Source: Lachnospiraceae bacterium
GTDB lineage: Bacteria > Bacillota > Clostridia > Lachnospirales > Lachnospiraceae
Direction of reading: 5' to 3'
DNA: 51,869 nt
Assembly (NCBI GenBank): GCA_029338675.1
Contig: JAQYAV010000132.1
Coordinates: forward strand, 1-51,869
Shown here piece after piece: positions 6,714-14,869 of the stretch; the first letter of the stretch is position 1, and each line of letters opens with the position of its first letter. Position numbers and translations under genes: made by a program. Below the pieces are notes generated by a model. It saw only the letters and a list, made by a program, of their open reading frames with translations, ran no database searches and was not told the origin of the DNA.

Positions 6714-8975
6714 TCATAGTTTTTTCATTTTGACAAGAGATGCAAACATTCTTTTTTCGCCTACTTCTTCAAAATCAACTGTTATTTCCTGGTCATTTCC
6801 AGCTGAAACAACTGAAGTAACGACGCCTTTTCCAAATTTTAAATGCTTTACCTTATCTCCCACTTCGTATGAATTACTATTACTCATACTATTATTTCCC
6901 ATTGGAAATGCTTTACCAAAACCAGGATTAGCCGAAGGATTTGTAAGCTTAACATAAGGATTATTCCTTGCATAGTCATTCTTAAATTTATTTTTTGATA
7001 CTGATATTCCTTCATTAAGGAAGAACCTCTTAGAGCCATTAGACTCTTCCTCTCCCTCTCTTTCAAGGTAATGCTCTGGTATTTCATCAATAAATCGTGA
7101 CACTGTGCAGTAATTTGTTGTTCCATGAATCATTCTCTGATTAGCCGCAGACAAATATAACTTCACCATTGCTCTTGTTATTCCAACATAACACAATCTA
7201 CGTTCTTCCTCAACAGCATCTGGATCATCTGAATCAATTGATAAACCACTTGGGAATAATCTTTCTTCCATTCCTCCAATAAAAACATATGGAAATTCCA
7301 ATCCTTTTGCACTATGCAAAGTCATCATTGTAATCTTTTCAGCATCTTCTCCATCTTCATCATCAACTCCTGCTACAAGAGCAATATCTTCAAGGAGTTC
7401 TGTTAGATTAGGATTTTCAGCTTCCTGTTCATAGTTTATTATTTTGTTCTTAAGCTCATTAATATTCTCAATTCTTGACTTTGCATCATCTGTGCCTTCT
7501 TCATTCAATAGTTCAATGTACTGAGTTTTATCCATTAATGCATCAAATACTTCACTAATTAATGCATTCTCATTAAGCATATTCTTAAGTTCTTCAATTA
7601 TGCATGTAAATTTTCCTATTTTCTCAACATTACGTGACATACCAGGAATCTCATTTATATCCAATAATGCATCATATAAATTCATATTATTTTCAATAGC
7701 AAAATTACTTATCTTATCTACTGTAGTAGCACCAATTCCTCTTTTGGGTACATTGATTATTCTCTTAACAGCCTGATCATCGTAGCCATTTACCAAAATC
7801 TTTAAATAACTAACAATATCCTTAATTTCTTTTCTGGCATAGAAATTCTGTCCACCATATACCTTATATGGAAGATTCTCGAATATAAGCTTTTCTTCTA
7901 TAATTCTCGATTGTGCATTTGTTCTATAAAGAATCGCAACATCATTTAAGCTTATTCCTTTGTTATAAAGACTTCTTATCTTAGAAGCTATACCACTTGC
8001 TTCTTCATACTCAGAAGGATATATTGTAAAAGATACTAATTCTCCATCCCCTTGTTCAGTCCATAGAGTCTTATCTTTTCTACCTTCATTATGAGATATA
8101 ACATGATTTGCAGCATTTAAAATATTAGCAGTTGAACGATAATTTTGTTCTAGTTTTACTACCTTTGCATCCTTGTATTCATTTTCAAAGTTTAATATGT
8201 TGTAGATATTAGCTCCACGAAACTTATATATACTTTGATCATCGTCTCCAACAACACACAAGTTTCTATATTTTGCAGCAAGCATCTTAACTAATATAAA
8301 CTGAGTATGATTAGTATCCTGATACTCATCTACCATTATGTACTTAAATCGCTCTTGATATTCAGCCAATACATCTGGATTAGTTTCAAATAAGAATATT
8401 GTCTTGAATATTAAATCATCAAAATCTAAAGCATTATTATTTTTAAGTCTTTGCTGGTATTCTCTATATACCTTTGCAATCTGTTGATCTCTAAAGCTTG
8501 TTGCGTGTTCTCTTTCATAATCATCAGGAGTCATATACTGTTCTTTTGCTGTAGAAATAACAGATATTAGCAACTTCTCTGGATAGAGCTTCGGATCTAT
8601 ATTCAAATATTTTAATACTTCTTTAATAACAACCTTTTGTTCGTCTGTATCATATATTGTAAAATCTCTTGTTCCTCCGATTTTATCAATATGTTTTCTT
8701 AAAATTCTAACGCACATTGAGTGAAAAGTACTTACCCACACACTCTCTGCTCCAAAACCAACAAGATTATCTACTCTTTCACGCATTTCCTTGGCAGCTT
8801 TATTTGTGAATGTTATAGCTAATATGTTATATGGATTAACATCCATTTCTTCCATTAAATAAGCTATTCTATGAGTAATAACTCTTGTTTTACCACTTCC
8901 TGCTCCCGCAAGAATAAGCAAAGGCCCGTTGGTATAACAACAGGCCTCTAACTGTTTATCATTTAATCCTGGCAT
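6714..8975 (-). CDS. pcrA: ATP-dependent 3'-5' DNA helicase PcrA (UvrD family)
   Basis: 753 aa, normal for PcrA. Walker A AGAGSGKT is at residues 23-30, motif Ia ITFTNKAAKEMRERV near 54-68, motif II VDEYQDT at 215-221, QxxR-type motif III GDDDQSIYKFRGA, motif IV LEQNYRST, and the C-terminal motif VFIGGMEERLFPS with EEERRLCYVGITRA. The last 50 residues (VGDKVKHLKFGKGVV) form the Tudor-like domain that binds RNA polymerase. PcrA unwinds DNA in repair, replication-conflict resolution and rolling-circle replication, and removes RecA. The start is only three bases after the pspA stop, so translation is probably coupled to pspA. Confidence 0.97.
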   Translation of the reverse strand: MPGLNDKQLEACCYTNGPLLILAGAGSGKTRVITHRIAYLMEEMDVNPYNILAITFTNKAAKEMRERVDNLVGFGAESVWVSTFHSMCVRILRKHIDKIGGTRDFTIYDTDEQKVVIKEVLKYLNIDPKLYPEKLLISVISTAKEQYMTPDDYEREHATSFRDQQIAKVYREYQQRLKNNNALDFDDLIFKTIFLFETNPDVLAEYQERFKYIMVDEYQDTNHTQFILVKMLAAKYRNLCVVGDDDQSIYKFRGANIYNILNFENEYKDAKVVKLEQNYRSTANILNAANHVISHNEGRKDKTLWTEQGDGELVSFTIYPSEYEEASGIASKIRSLYNKGISLNDVAILYRTNAQSRIIEEKLIFENLPYKVYGGQNFYARKEIKDIVSYLKILVNGYDDQAVKRIINVPKRGIGATTVDKISNFAIENNMNLYDALLDINEIPGMSRNVEKIGKFTCIIEELKNMLNENALISEVFDALMDKTQYIELLNEEGTDDAKSRIENINELKNKIINYEQEAENPNLTELLEDIALVAGVDDEDGEDAEKITMMTLHSAKGLEFPYVFIGGMEERLFPSGLSIDSDDPDAVEEERRLCYVGITRAMVKLYLSAANQRMIHGTTNYCTVSRFIDEIPEHYLEREGEEESNGSKRFFLNEGISVSKNKFKNDYARNNPYVKLTNPSANPGFGKAFPMGNNSMSNSNSYEVGDKVKHLKFGKGVVTSVVSAGNDQEITVDFEEVGEKRMFASLVKMKKL

Positions 8976-8978
8976 GAA

Positions 8979-9662
8979 TTATTGTAATCCCATCTTAGCT
9001 TTAAGGGCTTCTAACTCGTCCTTAACCGCTGCATCTGGAGTAGCGTCATATTTTGCTGCCAAAGAATCAACACTAGACTCAGTAGAAGTTACATTAAGCT
9101 CTGCCATAGCATTTGCCTGATCTAACATTCTATTTGCTTTTGCTTCCATTCTATCAAATGCACTTATGCTACTTGATGAATCTGTAATACTAGAATTAAG
9201 CTTATTAAGCTTCTCCTGTGTTTTTGCCACCTTAATCTTAGACTTAATTGCCTCACGTCTTGCCTCAAGGCTATTAATATCTGAAACAAGCTTATCATGC
9301 ATCTGTCTCATCTTCATAGCGTTAGCTGCTGCAACATCGTAAGTCTGCTGTAAGCTAGCCTGTTTTGCAGTAAGTGTACTTTTCTGCTCAAGGAACTTCA
9401 TTGCATCTGCCTCATTGCCAGCTAAAAGAGCCTTCTCAGCATAAGCCTGCATCTTAGCAATTTCGCTATTACACTCGTCAAGCTCTCTCTTACATCTTTG
9501 CTCATCTGCCATAACAGCAGCAGTCTCTTCCTTAACAGAAGCTAAATCCTTAGTAAGATTTCTCATAGTCTGATCAATCATCTTCTCTGGATCTTCTGCC
9601 TTATCTAAAAGAGCATTAATATTCGAAGCCATAATATCCTTAAATCTACTAATTATTCCCAT
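8979..9662 (-). CDS. pspA: PspA/IM30 (Vipp1-like) membrane-stress protein
   Basis: 227 aa of nearly continuous coiled coil. The N-terminus MGIISRFKDIMASNINALLD is the amphipathic helix that binds stressed membranes, and EDPEKMIDQTMRNL is the family signature. PspA proteins form ESCRT-III-like rods or rings that protect the cytoplasmic membrane. I start at 9662 because AGGAGG lies eight bases upstream; the TTG at 9668 is too close to it. It sits between purC and pcrA, with 21 bases to purC. Confidence 0.93.
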   Translation of the reverse strand: MGIISRFKDIMASNINALLDKAEDPEKMIDQTMRNLTKDLASVKEETAAVMADEQRCKRELDECNSEIAKMQAYAEKALLAGNEADAMKFLEQKSTLTAKQASLQQTYDVAAANAMKMRQMHDKLVSDINSLEARREAIKSKIKVAKTQEKLNKLNSSITDSSSSISAFDRMEAKANRMLDQANAMAELNVTSTESSVDSLAAKYDATPDAAVKDELEALKAKMGLQ

Positions 9663-9683
9663 TACCAATACCTCCTAAAAATA

Positions 9684-10553
9684 TTATAATGATTTACCTA
9701 TTAATAGTTCATATCCTTGAAGATATTTATCTATTGTCTTATTAACAATATCCTCTGGTAAAGTCCAGTCATTGTCTGGATTAGCCTTTAACCAATCTCT
9801 TGCAAACTGCTTATCGAATGATGGCTGACCATGTCCTGGTTCATAGCCTTCTGCTGGCCAGAATCTTGAACTATCTGGTGTAAGCATCTCATCACCAATT
9901 ACGATATTTCCATTCTCATCAAGACCAAATTCAAACTTAGTATCTGCAATAATAATTCCCTTGCTTAATGCATACTCTGCACACTTCTTATAAAGTGCAA
10001 TTGTGTAATCACGAAGCTTTGCAGCATATTCCTCTCCCTTTCCAGGATAATACTTCTCTAAATGAGCAACACTCTGCTCATAAGAAATATTCTCATCATG
10101 ATCACCAATCTCAGCCTTAGTTGATGGTGTATAAATTGGTTCAGGGAGCTTATCTGACTCCTTTAAGCCTTCTGGAAGCTTAATTCCACAAACTGTTCCA
10201 TTCTCCTTGTAGCTTGCCCAACCACTACCAGTAATATATCCTCTAACGATACATTCAACTGGAAGCATCTCAAGCTTCTTACACATCATGCTGTTTCCGT
10301 TAAACTTATCCTGTCTAAAGAACTCAGGCATATCATTTACATCTACAGAAATCATATGGTTTGGTAAAATATCTTCTGTTAACTCAAACCAGAACTTAGA
10401 CATCTGTGTAAGTACAGTTCCCTTCTTAGTAACTTCGTTATTAAGTATTACATCAAAACAACTAATTCTATCAGTTGCTACCATAATAAGGCTATCGCCA
10501 TTGTCATAAATTTCTCTTACTTTTCCCTCTTTAATAGGCTTTAACTCTTGCAT
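9684..10553 (-). CDS. purC: SAICAR synthase (phosphoribosylaminoimidazole-succinocarboxamide synthase)
   Basis: 289 aa, the long single-domain form. It condenses CAIR with aspartate using ATP in de novo purine synthesis. Visible family blocks are KPIKEGKVREIYD at the N-terminus, ATDRISCFDVILNNEVTKKG (about residues 26-45), CIVRGYITGSGWASY, and DTKFEFGLDENGNIVIGDE, which carries conserved substrate- and metal-binding residues. AGAGGTG lies upstream of the ATG. It follows purE by 46 bases in the same direction, so the two consecutive steps are co-expressed. Confidence 0.97.
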   Translation of the reverse strand: MQELKPIKEGKVREIYDNGDSLIMVATDRISCFDVILNNEVTKKGTVLTQMSKFWFELTEDILPNHMISVDVNDMPEFFRQDKFNGNSMMCKKLEMLPVECIVRGYITGSGWASYKENGTVCGIKLPEGLKESDKLPEPIYTPSTKAEIGDHDENISYEQSVAHLEKYYPGKGEEYAAKLRDYTIALYKKCAEYALSKGIIIADTKFEFGLDENGNIVIGDEMLTPDSSRFWPAEGYEPGHGQPSFDKQFARDWLKANPDNDWTLPEDIVNKTIDKYLQGYELLIGKSL

Positions 10554-10599
10554 CTTCGCACCTCTTATAATTATTATATTCTAGGCAAATTGCCATTTC

Positions 10600-11088
10600 T
10601 TACTTAAACTGCTCAATAACTGAAGCATTTGCTTCCATTGCTGCTTTTTCCATGTCTACACGCTCAGCTAATAATTTTTCTTTGATCTCGCTATGCTTAT
10701 TAGCCATAATCTGTAACGCCAAATATGCTGCATTCTTACTTCCATTAATTGCTACAGTAGCTACTGGAATTCCAGAAGGCATCTGAACGATTGACATTAA
10801 TGCATCCATACCATCTAATACTGAACCTGAAAGCGGTACACCAATTACCGGTAATACTGTTTGTGACGCAACAACACCTGGTAAAGCTGCTGCCATTCCA
10901 GCTGCAGTAATAATAACCTCTGTTCCATTATTATTAGCTTCCTCAATAAATGTTGAGAGACCCAAATGTGCTCTGTGAGCTGATAAACATCTTACATCAA
11001 CAGTAACACCATAATCCTTTAATATTTTAACAGCTGGTTCAACCTTAGCAAGATCACTTGTTGAACCCATAATAATTGCAGTTCTCAT
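10600..11088 (-). CDS. purE: N5-CAIR mutase (PurE class I)
   Basis: 162 aa, the size of class I PurE, which rearranges N5-CAIR to CAIR. The nucleotide-binding start IIMGSTSDLAKVEPA has Thr where most homologues have Asp or Lys in GS(D/K)SD. The loop LSAHRAHLG and the block ITAAGMAAALPGVVASQT hold the conserved active-site His and backbone contacts. LSGSVLDGMDALMSIVQMPSGIPVATV closes the core. The gene is first of purE-purC and is preceded by a promoter and a structured leader (11138-11248). Confidence 0.97.
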   Translation of the reverse strand: MRTAIIMGSTSDLAKVEPAVKILKDYGVTVDVRCLSAHRAHLGLSTFIEEANNNGTEVIITAAGMAAALPGVVASQTVLPVIGVPLSGSVLDGMDALMSIVQMPSGIPVATVAINGSKNAAYLALQIMANKHSEIKEKLLAERVDMEKAAMEANASVIEQFK

Positions 11089-11137
11089 CTAATTTTTCCT
11101 TCCATAAAAATTCATATTATATTGAAATTAACACTCG

Positions 11138-11214
11138 AAAAAAAACGTGTGTTTTAGTCAGTTAACTGACATATTTGTCTGCTGAATTGTTGATACCTTC
11201 GTACTAACAACAGA
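11138..11214 (-). promoter_or_regulatory. Structured leader of purE, possible attenuator
   Basis: Between the promoter and purE the RNA can form a long imperfect hairpin at 11214-11178 (TCTG/CAGA, TTGTT/AACAA, TAC-GAAG-GTA). Beyond it lies a 14-base perfect palindrome, GTCAGTTAACTGAC (11157-11170). A GACA/TGTC stem competes for part of it. Then comes a run of eight U (11145-11138). It matches no purine, ZTP or other riboswitch that I know. It could be an attenuator or a protein-binding leader. Confidence 0.4.
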
Positions 11215-11220
11215 TACTTT

Positions 11221-11248
11221 ATTATATCATTATAATATATATTGACAA
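11221..11248 (-). promoter_or_regulatory. purE promoter
   Basis: Minus strand -35 TTGTCA (11248-11243), 16-base spacer, -10 TATAAT (11226-11221). Confidence 0.65.
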
Positions 11249-11305
11249 TAGTTTATTCTATTTTTATTCCATAAATTGTTATATCATAATCTCAAATTTA
11301 CGATA

Positions 11306-12646
11306 TTACTCAATGATGTATTTTATAATCTTGGACGCCTCAACCTTTTCTTTTGAAATAGTATAAGCTCCTAATAGTCTTTTTTCAGCTTCTTCAACGG
11401 ATTTTTCATCATTACCATATATATATGCAAATGGTTCTTTTGAAGAAACATAATCCCCAATATGCTTTCTAATATCAATTCCTACTGATAAATCAATAAC
11501 ACTTTCCTTAGTAGCTCTTCCTCCACCAAGAATAAGATTTGCCATGCCTACTTCACTTGTTTCACAAGCACTTATGTATCCATCGCTGCTAAAAGCTACA
11601 GGCTTTACTATTGATGCCTTTGGAAGCTTTCCTTCCTCAAGAATCATGGACTTATTACCACCTTGATTTTCAACAAATGTTGCAAACTTATCAAGAGCCT
11701 TTCCACTTGTTATAGCTTCTTCACACTGGCCCTTTGCAGTTTGAAAATCCTTTGCTTTTCCAGCTCCCATAAGCATATATGAAGCCAAAGTAAGTGAAAC
11801 CTCTAAAAGACGCTTAATACCCTTTGGAAGATTATTATATCCCTCATCAGATAAATCCTTAAGTTTAAGAACATCTATAGCTTCTTCAACCTCTAGAGAA
11901 TTGCCAACCTTACATCCAAGTGGTTCATTCATATCAGTAATAATTCCATAAGTTTTCTTTCCTGCCATATTACCAATATCTACCATAATCTGTGCAAGTT
12001 TTTTTGCGTCCTCTTCATTTTTCATAAATGCGCCCGAACCACATTTCACATCCAAAACAATTACATCAGCTCCTGCAGCAAGCTTTTTACTCATAATACT
12101 AGAAGCAATAAGAGGGAGGCTATCTACTGTTGCAGTAACATCTCTTAATGCATATATTTTTTTGTCTGCAGGTGCCAGATTTCCTGTCTGACTAACCAAA
12201 GCAAGCTTGTTTTTATTTACATTATTAATAAACTCTTCCTCAGGAATTGCAACATTAAAGCCCTCTATACTTTCTAGCTTATCAATTGTTCCGCCTGTAT
12301 GTCCAAGGCCTCTTCCACTCATCTTCGCAATCGGAACACCTAAACTAGCTAGAATTGGTGCAACAATAAATGTTGTTTTATCACCTACTCCACCTGTACT
12401 ATGCTTATCAACCTTAACGCCATTAATTTTGCTTAAATCAAGCATATCACCACTGTTAGCCATAGCCTTTGTAAGCCAAACAGTTTCCTCGTTATTCATG
12501 CCTTTATAATAAACGCACATTAACCAAGCTGACATTTGATAATCAGGAATGGAACCATTAGTAAAATTTGAAACAATATATTTAATTTCTTCCTCGGTGT
12601 GCATACCACCATTTCTTTTTTTCATAATTAAATCATACATTCTCAT
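11306..12646 (-). CDS. pdp: Pyrimidine-nucleoside phosphorylase
   Basis: 446 aa. It cleaves uridine, thymidine and deoxyuridine with phosphate for salvage. The N-terminus MRMYDLIMKKRNGGMHTEEE and the block KVDKHSTGGVGDKTTFIVAP (phosphate/nucleoside site) are diagnostic of the thymidine/pyrimidine phosphorylase family. SGRGLGHTGGTIDKLESI and LDVKCGSGAFMKNEEDA follow. AGGAGG nine bases upstream sets the start at 12646; a longer frame to 12673 lacks support. It lies 98 bases downstream of deoB. Together they turn nucleosides into ribose-5-phosphate or deoxyribose-5-phosphate. Confidence 0.95.
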   Translation of the reverse strand: MRMYDLIMKKRNGGMHTEEEIKYIVSNFTNGSIPDYQMSAWLMCVYYKGMNNEETVWLTKAMANSGDMLDLSKINGVKVDKHSTGGVGDKTTFIVAPILASLGVPIAKMSGRGLGHTGGTIDKLESIEGFNVAIPEEEFINNVNKNKLALVSQTGNLAPADKKIYALRDVTATVDSLPLIASSIMSKKLAAGADVIVLDVKCGSGAFMKNEEDAKKLAQIMVDIGNMAGKKTYGIITDMNEPLGCKVGNSLEVEEAIDVLKLKDLSDEGYNNLPKGIKRLLEVSLTLASYMLMGAGKAKDFQTAKGQCEEAITSGKALDKFATFVENQGGNKSMILEEGKLPKASIVKPVAFSSDGYISACETSEVGMANLILGGGRATKESVIDLSVGIDIRKHIGDYVSSKEPFAYIYGNDEKSVEEAEKRLLGAYTISKEKVEASKIIKYIIE

Positions 12647-12744
12647 AATTATTTTCCTCCTTCCCAAAATCAATTGTAAGCAAACTAATTAATATTCTTT
12701 GTATACTTTTTTCTAAACCCACAAATTACTCAAAATAAATACAC

Positions 12745-13941
12745 TTACTGTACGCTGGTTTTAAGCTTATTTAAGAAACTATTTCCTATAGATTTACTGT
12801 TTTTTAATTCTTTTCCAAGTAAATACTCTTCGACTGTTTTTCCTATGTCCGCAAATGTATCTAGTATTCCTAAATCCACATTACGCTTTATGTTATTTCC
12901 ATATATTAATATTGGAATATATTCTCGCGTATGATCAGAACCTTTATATGTTGGGTCACATCCATGATCAGCATTAATAATCAATAAATCATCATCCTTT
13001 AACATAGGAATAAGGTTTCCTAGCCACTTATCAAATTCCTCTAAACCAAACATATACTTTTCCACATCTCTTCGGTGTCCATACTTCATATCAAAATCAA
13101 CTAAATTAGTAAAGATCAAGCCTTCTGAAACTGTATCCATATAATCTATTGTTTTTTGCATTCCATCTGCATTACTTGTTGTATGAACACTTTTTTCTAC
13201 TCCAACACCATTAAAGATATCTGATATTTTTCCAACTCCTGCAACAGTAATATTGTTTTTTCTTAAATGTACTAAAACATTATCTTCATCTGGACTTAAG
13301 GCATAATCTCTTCTATTAGATGTTCTTTCAAATTCATCACCTTTTTTTATAAATGGTCTGGCAATTACTCGTCCAACGCCCCATTCTCCCTTAAGCATAT
13401 CTCTTGCAATTTGACAAACCTCATATAATCTATCTAGTCCAAAGGTTTCTTCTGAAGCAGCAATCTGAAATACTGAATCAGCTGAAGTGTAAACTATTGG
13501 ATAGCCTGTCTTCATATGCTCATCGCCATATTCATATATAATAGGGATGCCAGATGCCACCTTATTTCCAAGGACACCTTTGCAGCCTGTTTTGGCAAGG
13601 AACTCATTAATTATCTCTTTAGGAAATCCGTCCTTAAAGGTCGGAAATGGAATCCTAGTATGAATTCCTATCATCTCATAATGACCTGTTGTAGTATCTT
13701 TTCCACAAGACATTTCCATTGCTTTTCCAAAGCACCCCAGTTTTTCTTCTCTTGGTCTTTGAAAGCTTATTGATGAGATATTATCCAACCCTAAATATCT
13801 CATATTGGGAATATTTATATTAGGATACTTTTCAATGATATGTCCTAATGTATCTGCACCAACGTCATCATATTTATCTGCATCTGGAAGCATTCCAATA
13901 CCAACGCTATCAAGTACAATCCATATAACTCGTCTACCCAT
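12745..13941 (-). CDS. deoB: Phosphopentomutase
   Basis: 398 aa, an alkaline-phosphatase-fold mutase that interconverts (deoxy)ribose-1-phosphate and -5-phosphate using Mn2+. VLDSVGIGMLPDADKYDDVGADTLGH at the N-terminus holds metal ligands. KDTTTGHYEMIG (near residue 80) holds the catalytic Thr. FDMKYGHRRDVEKY and INADHGCDPTYKGSDHTRE supply further metal ligands. It sits 31 bases after map and before pdp, so the nucleoside-salvage pair is co-transcribed. Confidence 0.97.
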   Translation of the reverse strand: MGRRVIWIVLDSVGIGMLPDADKYDDVGADTLGHIIEKYPNINIPNMRYLGLDNISSISFQRPREEKLGCFGKAMEMSCGKDTTTGHYEMIGIHTRIPFPTFKDGFPKEIINEFLAKTGCKGVLGNKVASGIPIIYEYGDEHMKTGYPIVYTSADSVFQIAASEETFGLDRLYEVCQIARDMLKGEWGVGRVIARPFIKKGDEFERTSNRRDYALSPDEDNVLVHLRKNNITVAGVGKISDIFNGVGVEKSVHTTSNADGMQKTIDYMDTVSEGLIFTNLVDFDMKYGHRRDVEKYMFGLEEFDKWLGNLIPMLKDDDLLIINADHGCDPTYKGSDHTREYIPILIYGNNIKRNVDLGILDTFADIGKTVEEYLLGKELKNSKSIGNSFLNKLKTSVQ

Positions 13942-13972
13942 ACAAATTCCCCCTTTTTAAGTAAAGTATAAT

Positions 13973-14845
13973 CTAATAGCTTATTATCTCGTATCCGTCT
14001 TCAGTAACTAAGACCTGAATCTCCCACTGTGCTGAAGGCAATCCATCCTCAGTAAATACAGTCCAGCCATCTTCATCATCCACAAATATATCTGCCTTTC
14101 CCATATTTATCATTGGTTCAATAGTAAACATAAAACCAGGAACCATCATCATTTCAGTACCCTTCTTTGATGTATAGCTTACCCATGGTTCCTCGTGGAA
14201 CTCAAGACCAATTCCATGTCCACCTATTTCTCTTACAACTGTGTAGCCATTTTCAGTTGCATAGTCATTAATTGCCTGACCCATATCGCCTAAATATCCC
14301 CAAGGTTTAACATGCTCTAGTCCAATTTCCAAACTCTTTTTTGTTACCTCAACTAAGCGTTTCTTTTCCTCAGATACCTCTCCAATTAAAAACATTCTTG
14401 AAGAATCTGAATAATATCCATCTAGTATTGTTGAACAATCTACATTAACAATATCCCCTTCCTGAAGAATTTCCTCTTCACAAGGAATACCATGACAAAC
14501 TATATCATCAACTGAAATACACACACTCTTTGGATATCCTTCATAGCCTAGTGGTGCAGGAATTGCACCTCTTTTTACAGTTTCATCATATACCCATTTA
14601 TCTATTTCAGCAGTGCTAACTCCTGGTTTAATATGTTCTGCAACATAGTCTAATACCGCAATATTAACAGCAGCACTTGCTTTAATTTTTTCAATCTGTT
14701 CTGGTGTTTTAAGTAATTTATGATCTGGAACTCTTGCCCCCATTCTCTTGTAGTGTTCTAATTTTTCGTCAAATTCAAAATGACATTTTTTGTATTTCTT
14801 ACCACTACCACACCAGCAATCATCATTTCTTCCTAACTTAATCAT
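13973..14845 (-). CDS. map: Methionine aminopeptidase type I with N-terminal SEC-C zinc motif
   Basis: 290 aa. Residues 5-22 form a SEC-C-type zinc finger (GRNDDCWCGSGKKYKKCH, ligands C10, C12, C21 and H22), the form found in many Clostridia, where it probably helps ribosome contact. The pita-bread catalytic domain follows with metal ligands in NVDCSTILDGYYSDSSRMF (two Asp), GGHGIGLEFHE (His), FTIEPMI (Glu) and WEIQVLVTE (Glu). It removes initiator Met from nascent proteins. It lies 24 bases downstream of the M29 peptidase gene. Confidence 0.96.
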   Translation of the reverse strand: MIKLGRNDDCWCGSGKKYKKCHFEFDEKLEHYKRMGARVPDHKLLKTPEQIEKIKASAAVNIAVLDYVAEHIKPGVSTAEIDKWVYDETVKRGAIPAPLGYEGYPKSVCISVDDIVCHGIPCEEEILQEGDIVNVDCSTILDGYYSDSSRMFLIGEVSEEKKRLVEVTKKSLEIGLEHVKPWGYLGDMGQAINDYATENGYTVVREIGGHGIGLEFHEEPWVSYTSKKGTEMMMVPGFMFTIEPMINMGKADIFVDDEDGWTVFTEDGLPSAQWEIQVLVTEDGYEIISY

Positions 14846-14869
14846 AGTACTTTCCTCTTATTACTTTTA

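Noticed and set aside
11089-11305. Purine or ZTP riboswitch before purE
   Set aside because: The conserved three-way-junction loops of the purine class and the conserved blocks of the pfl/ZTP class are absent.
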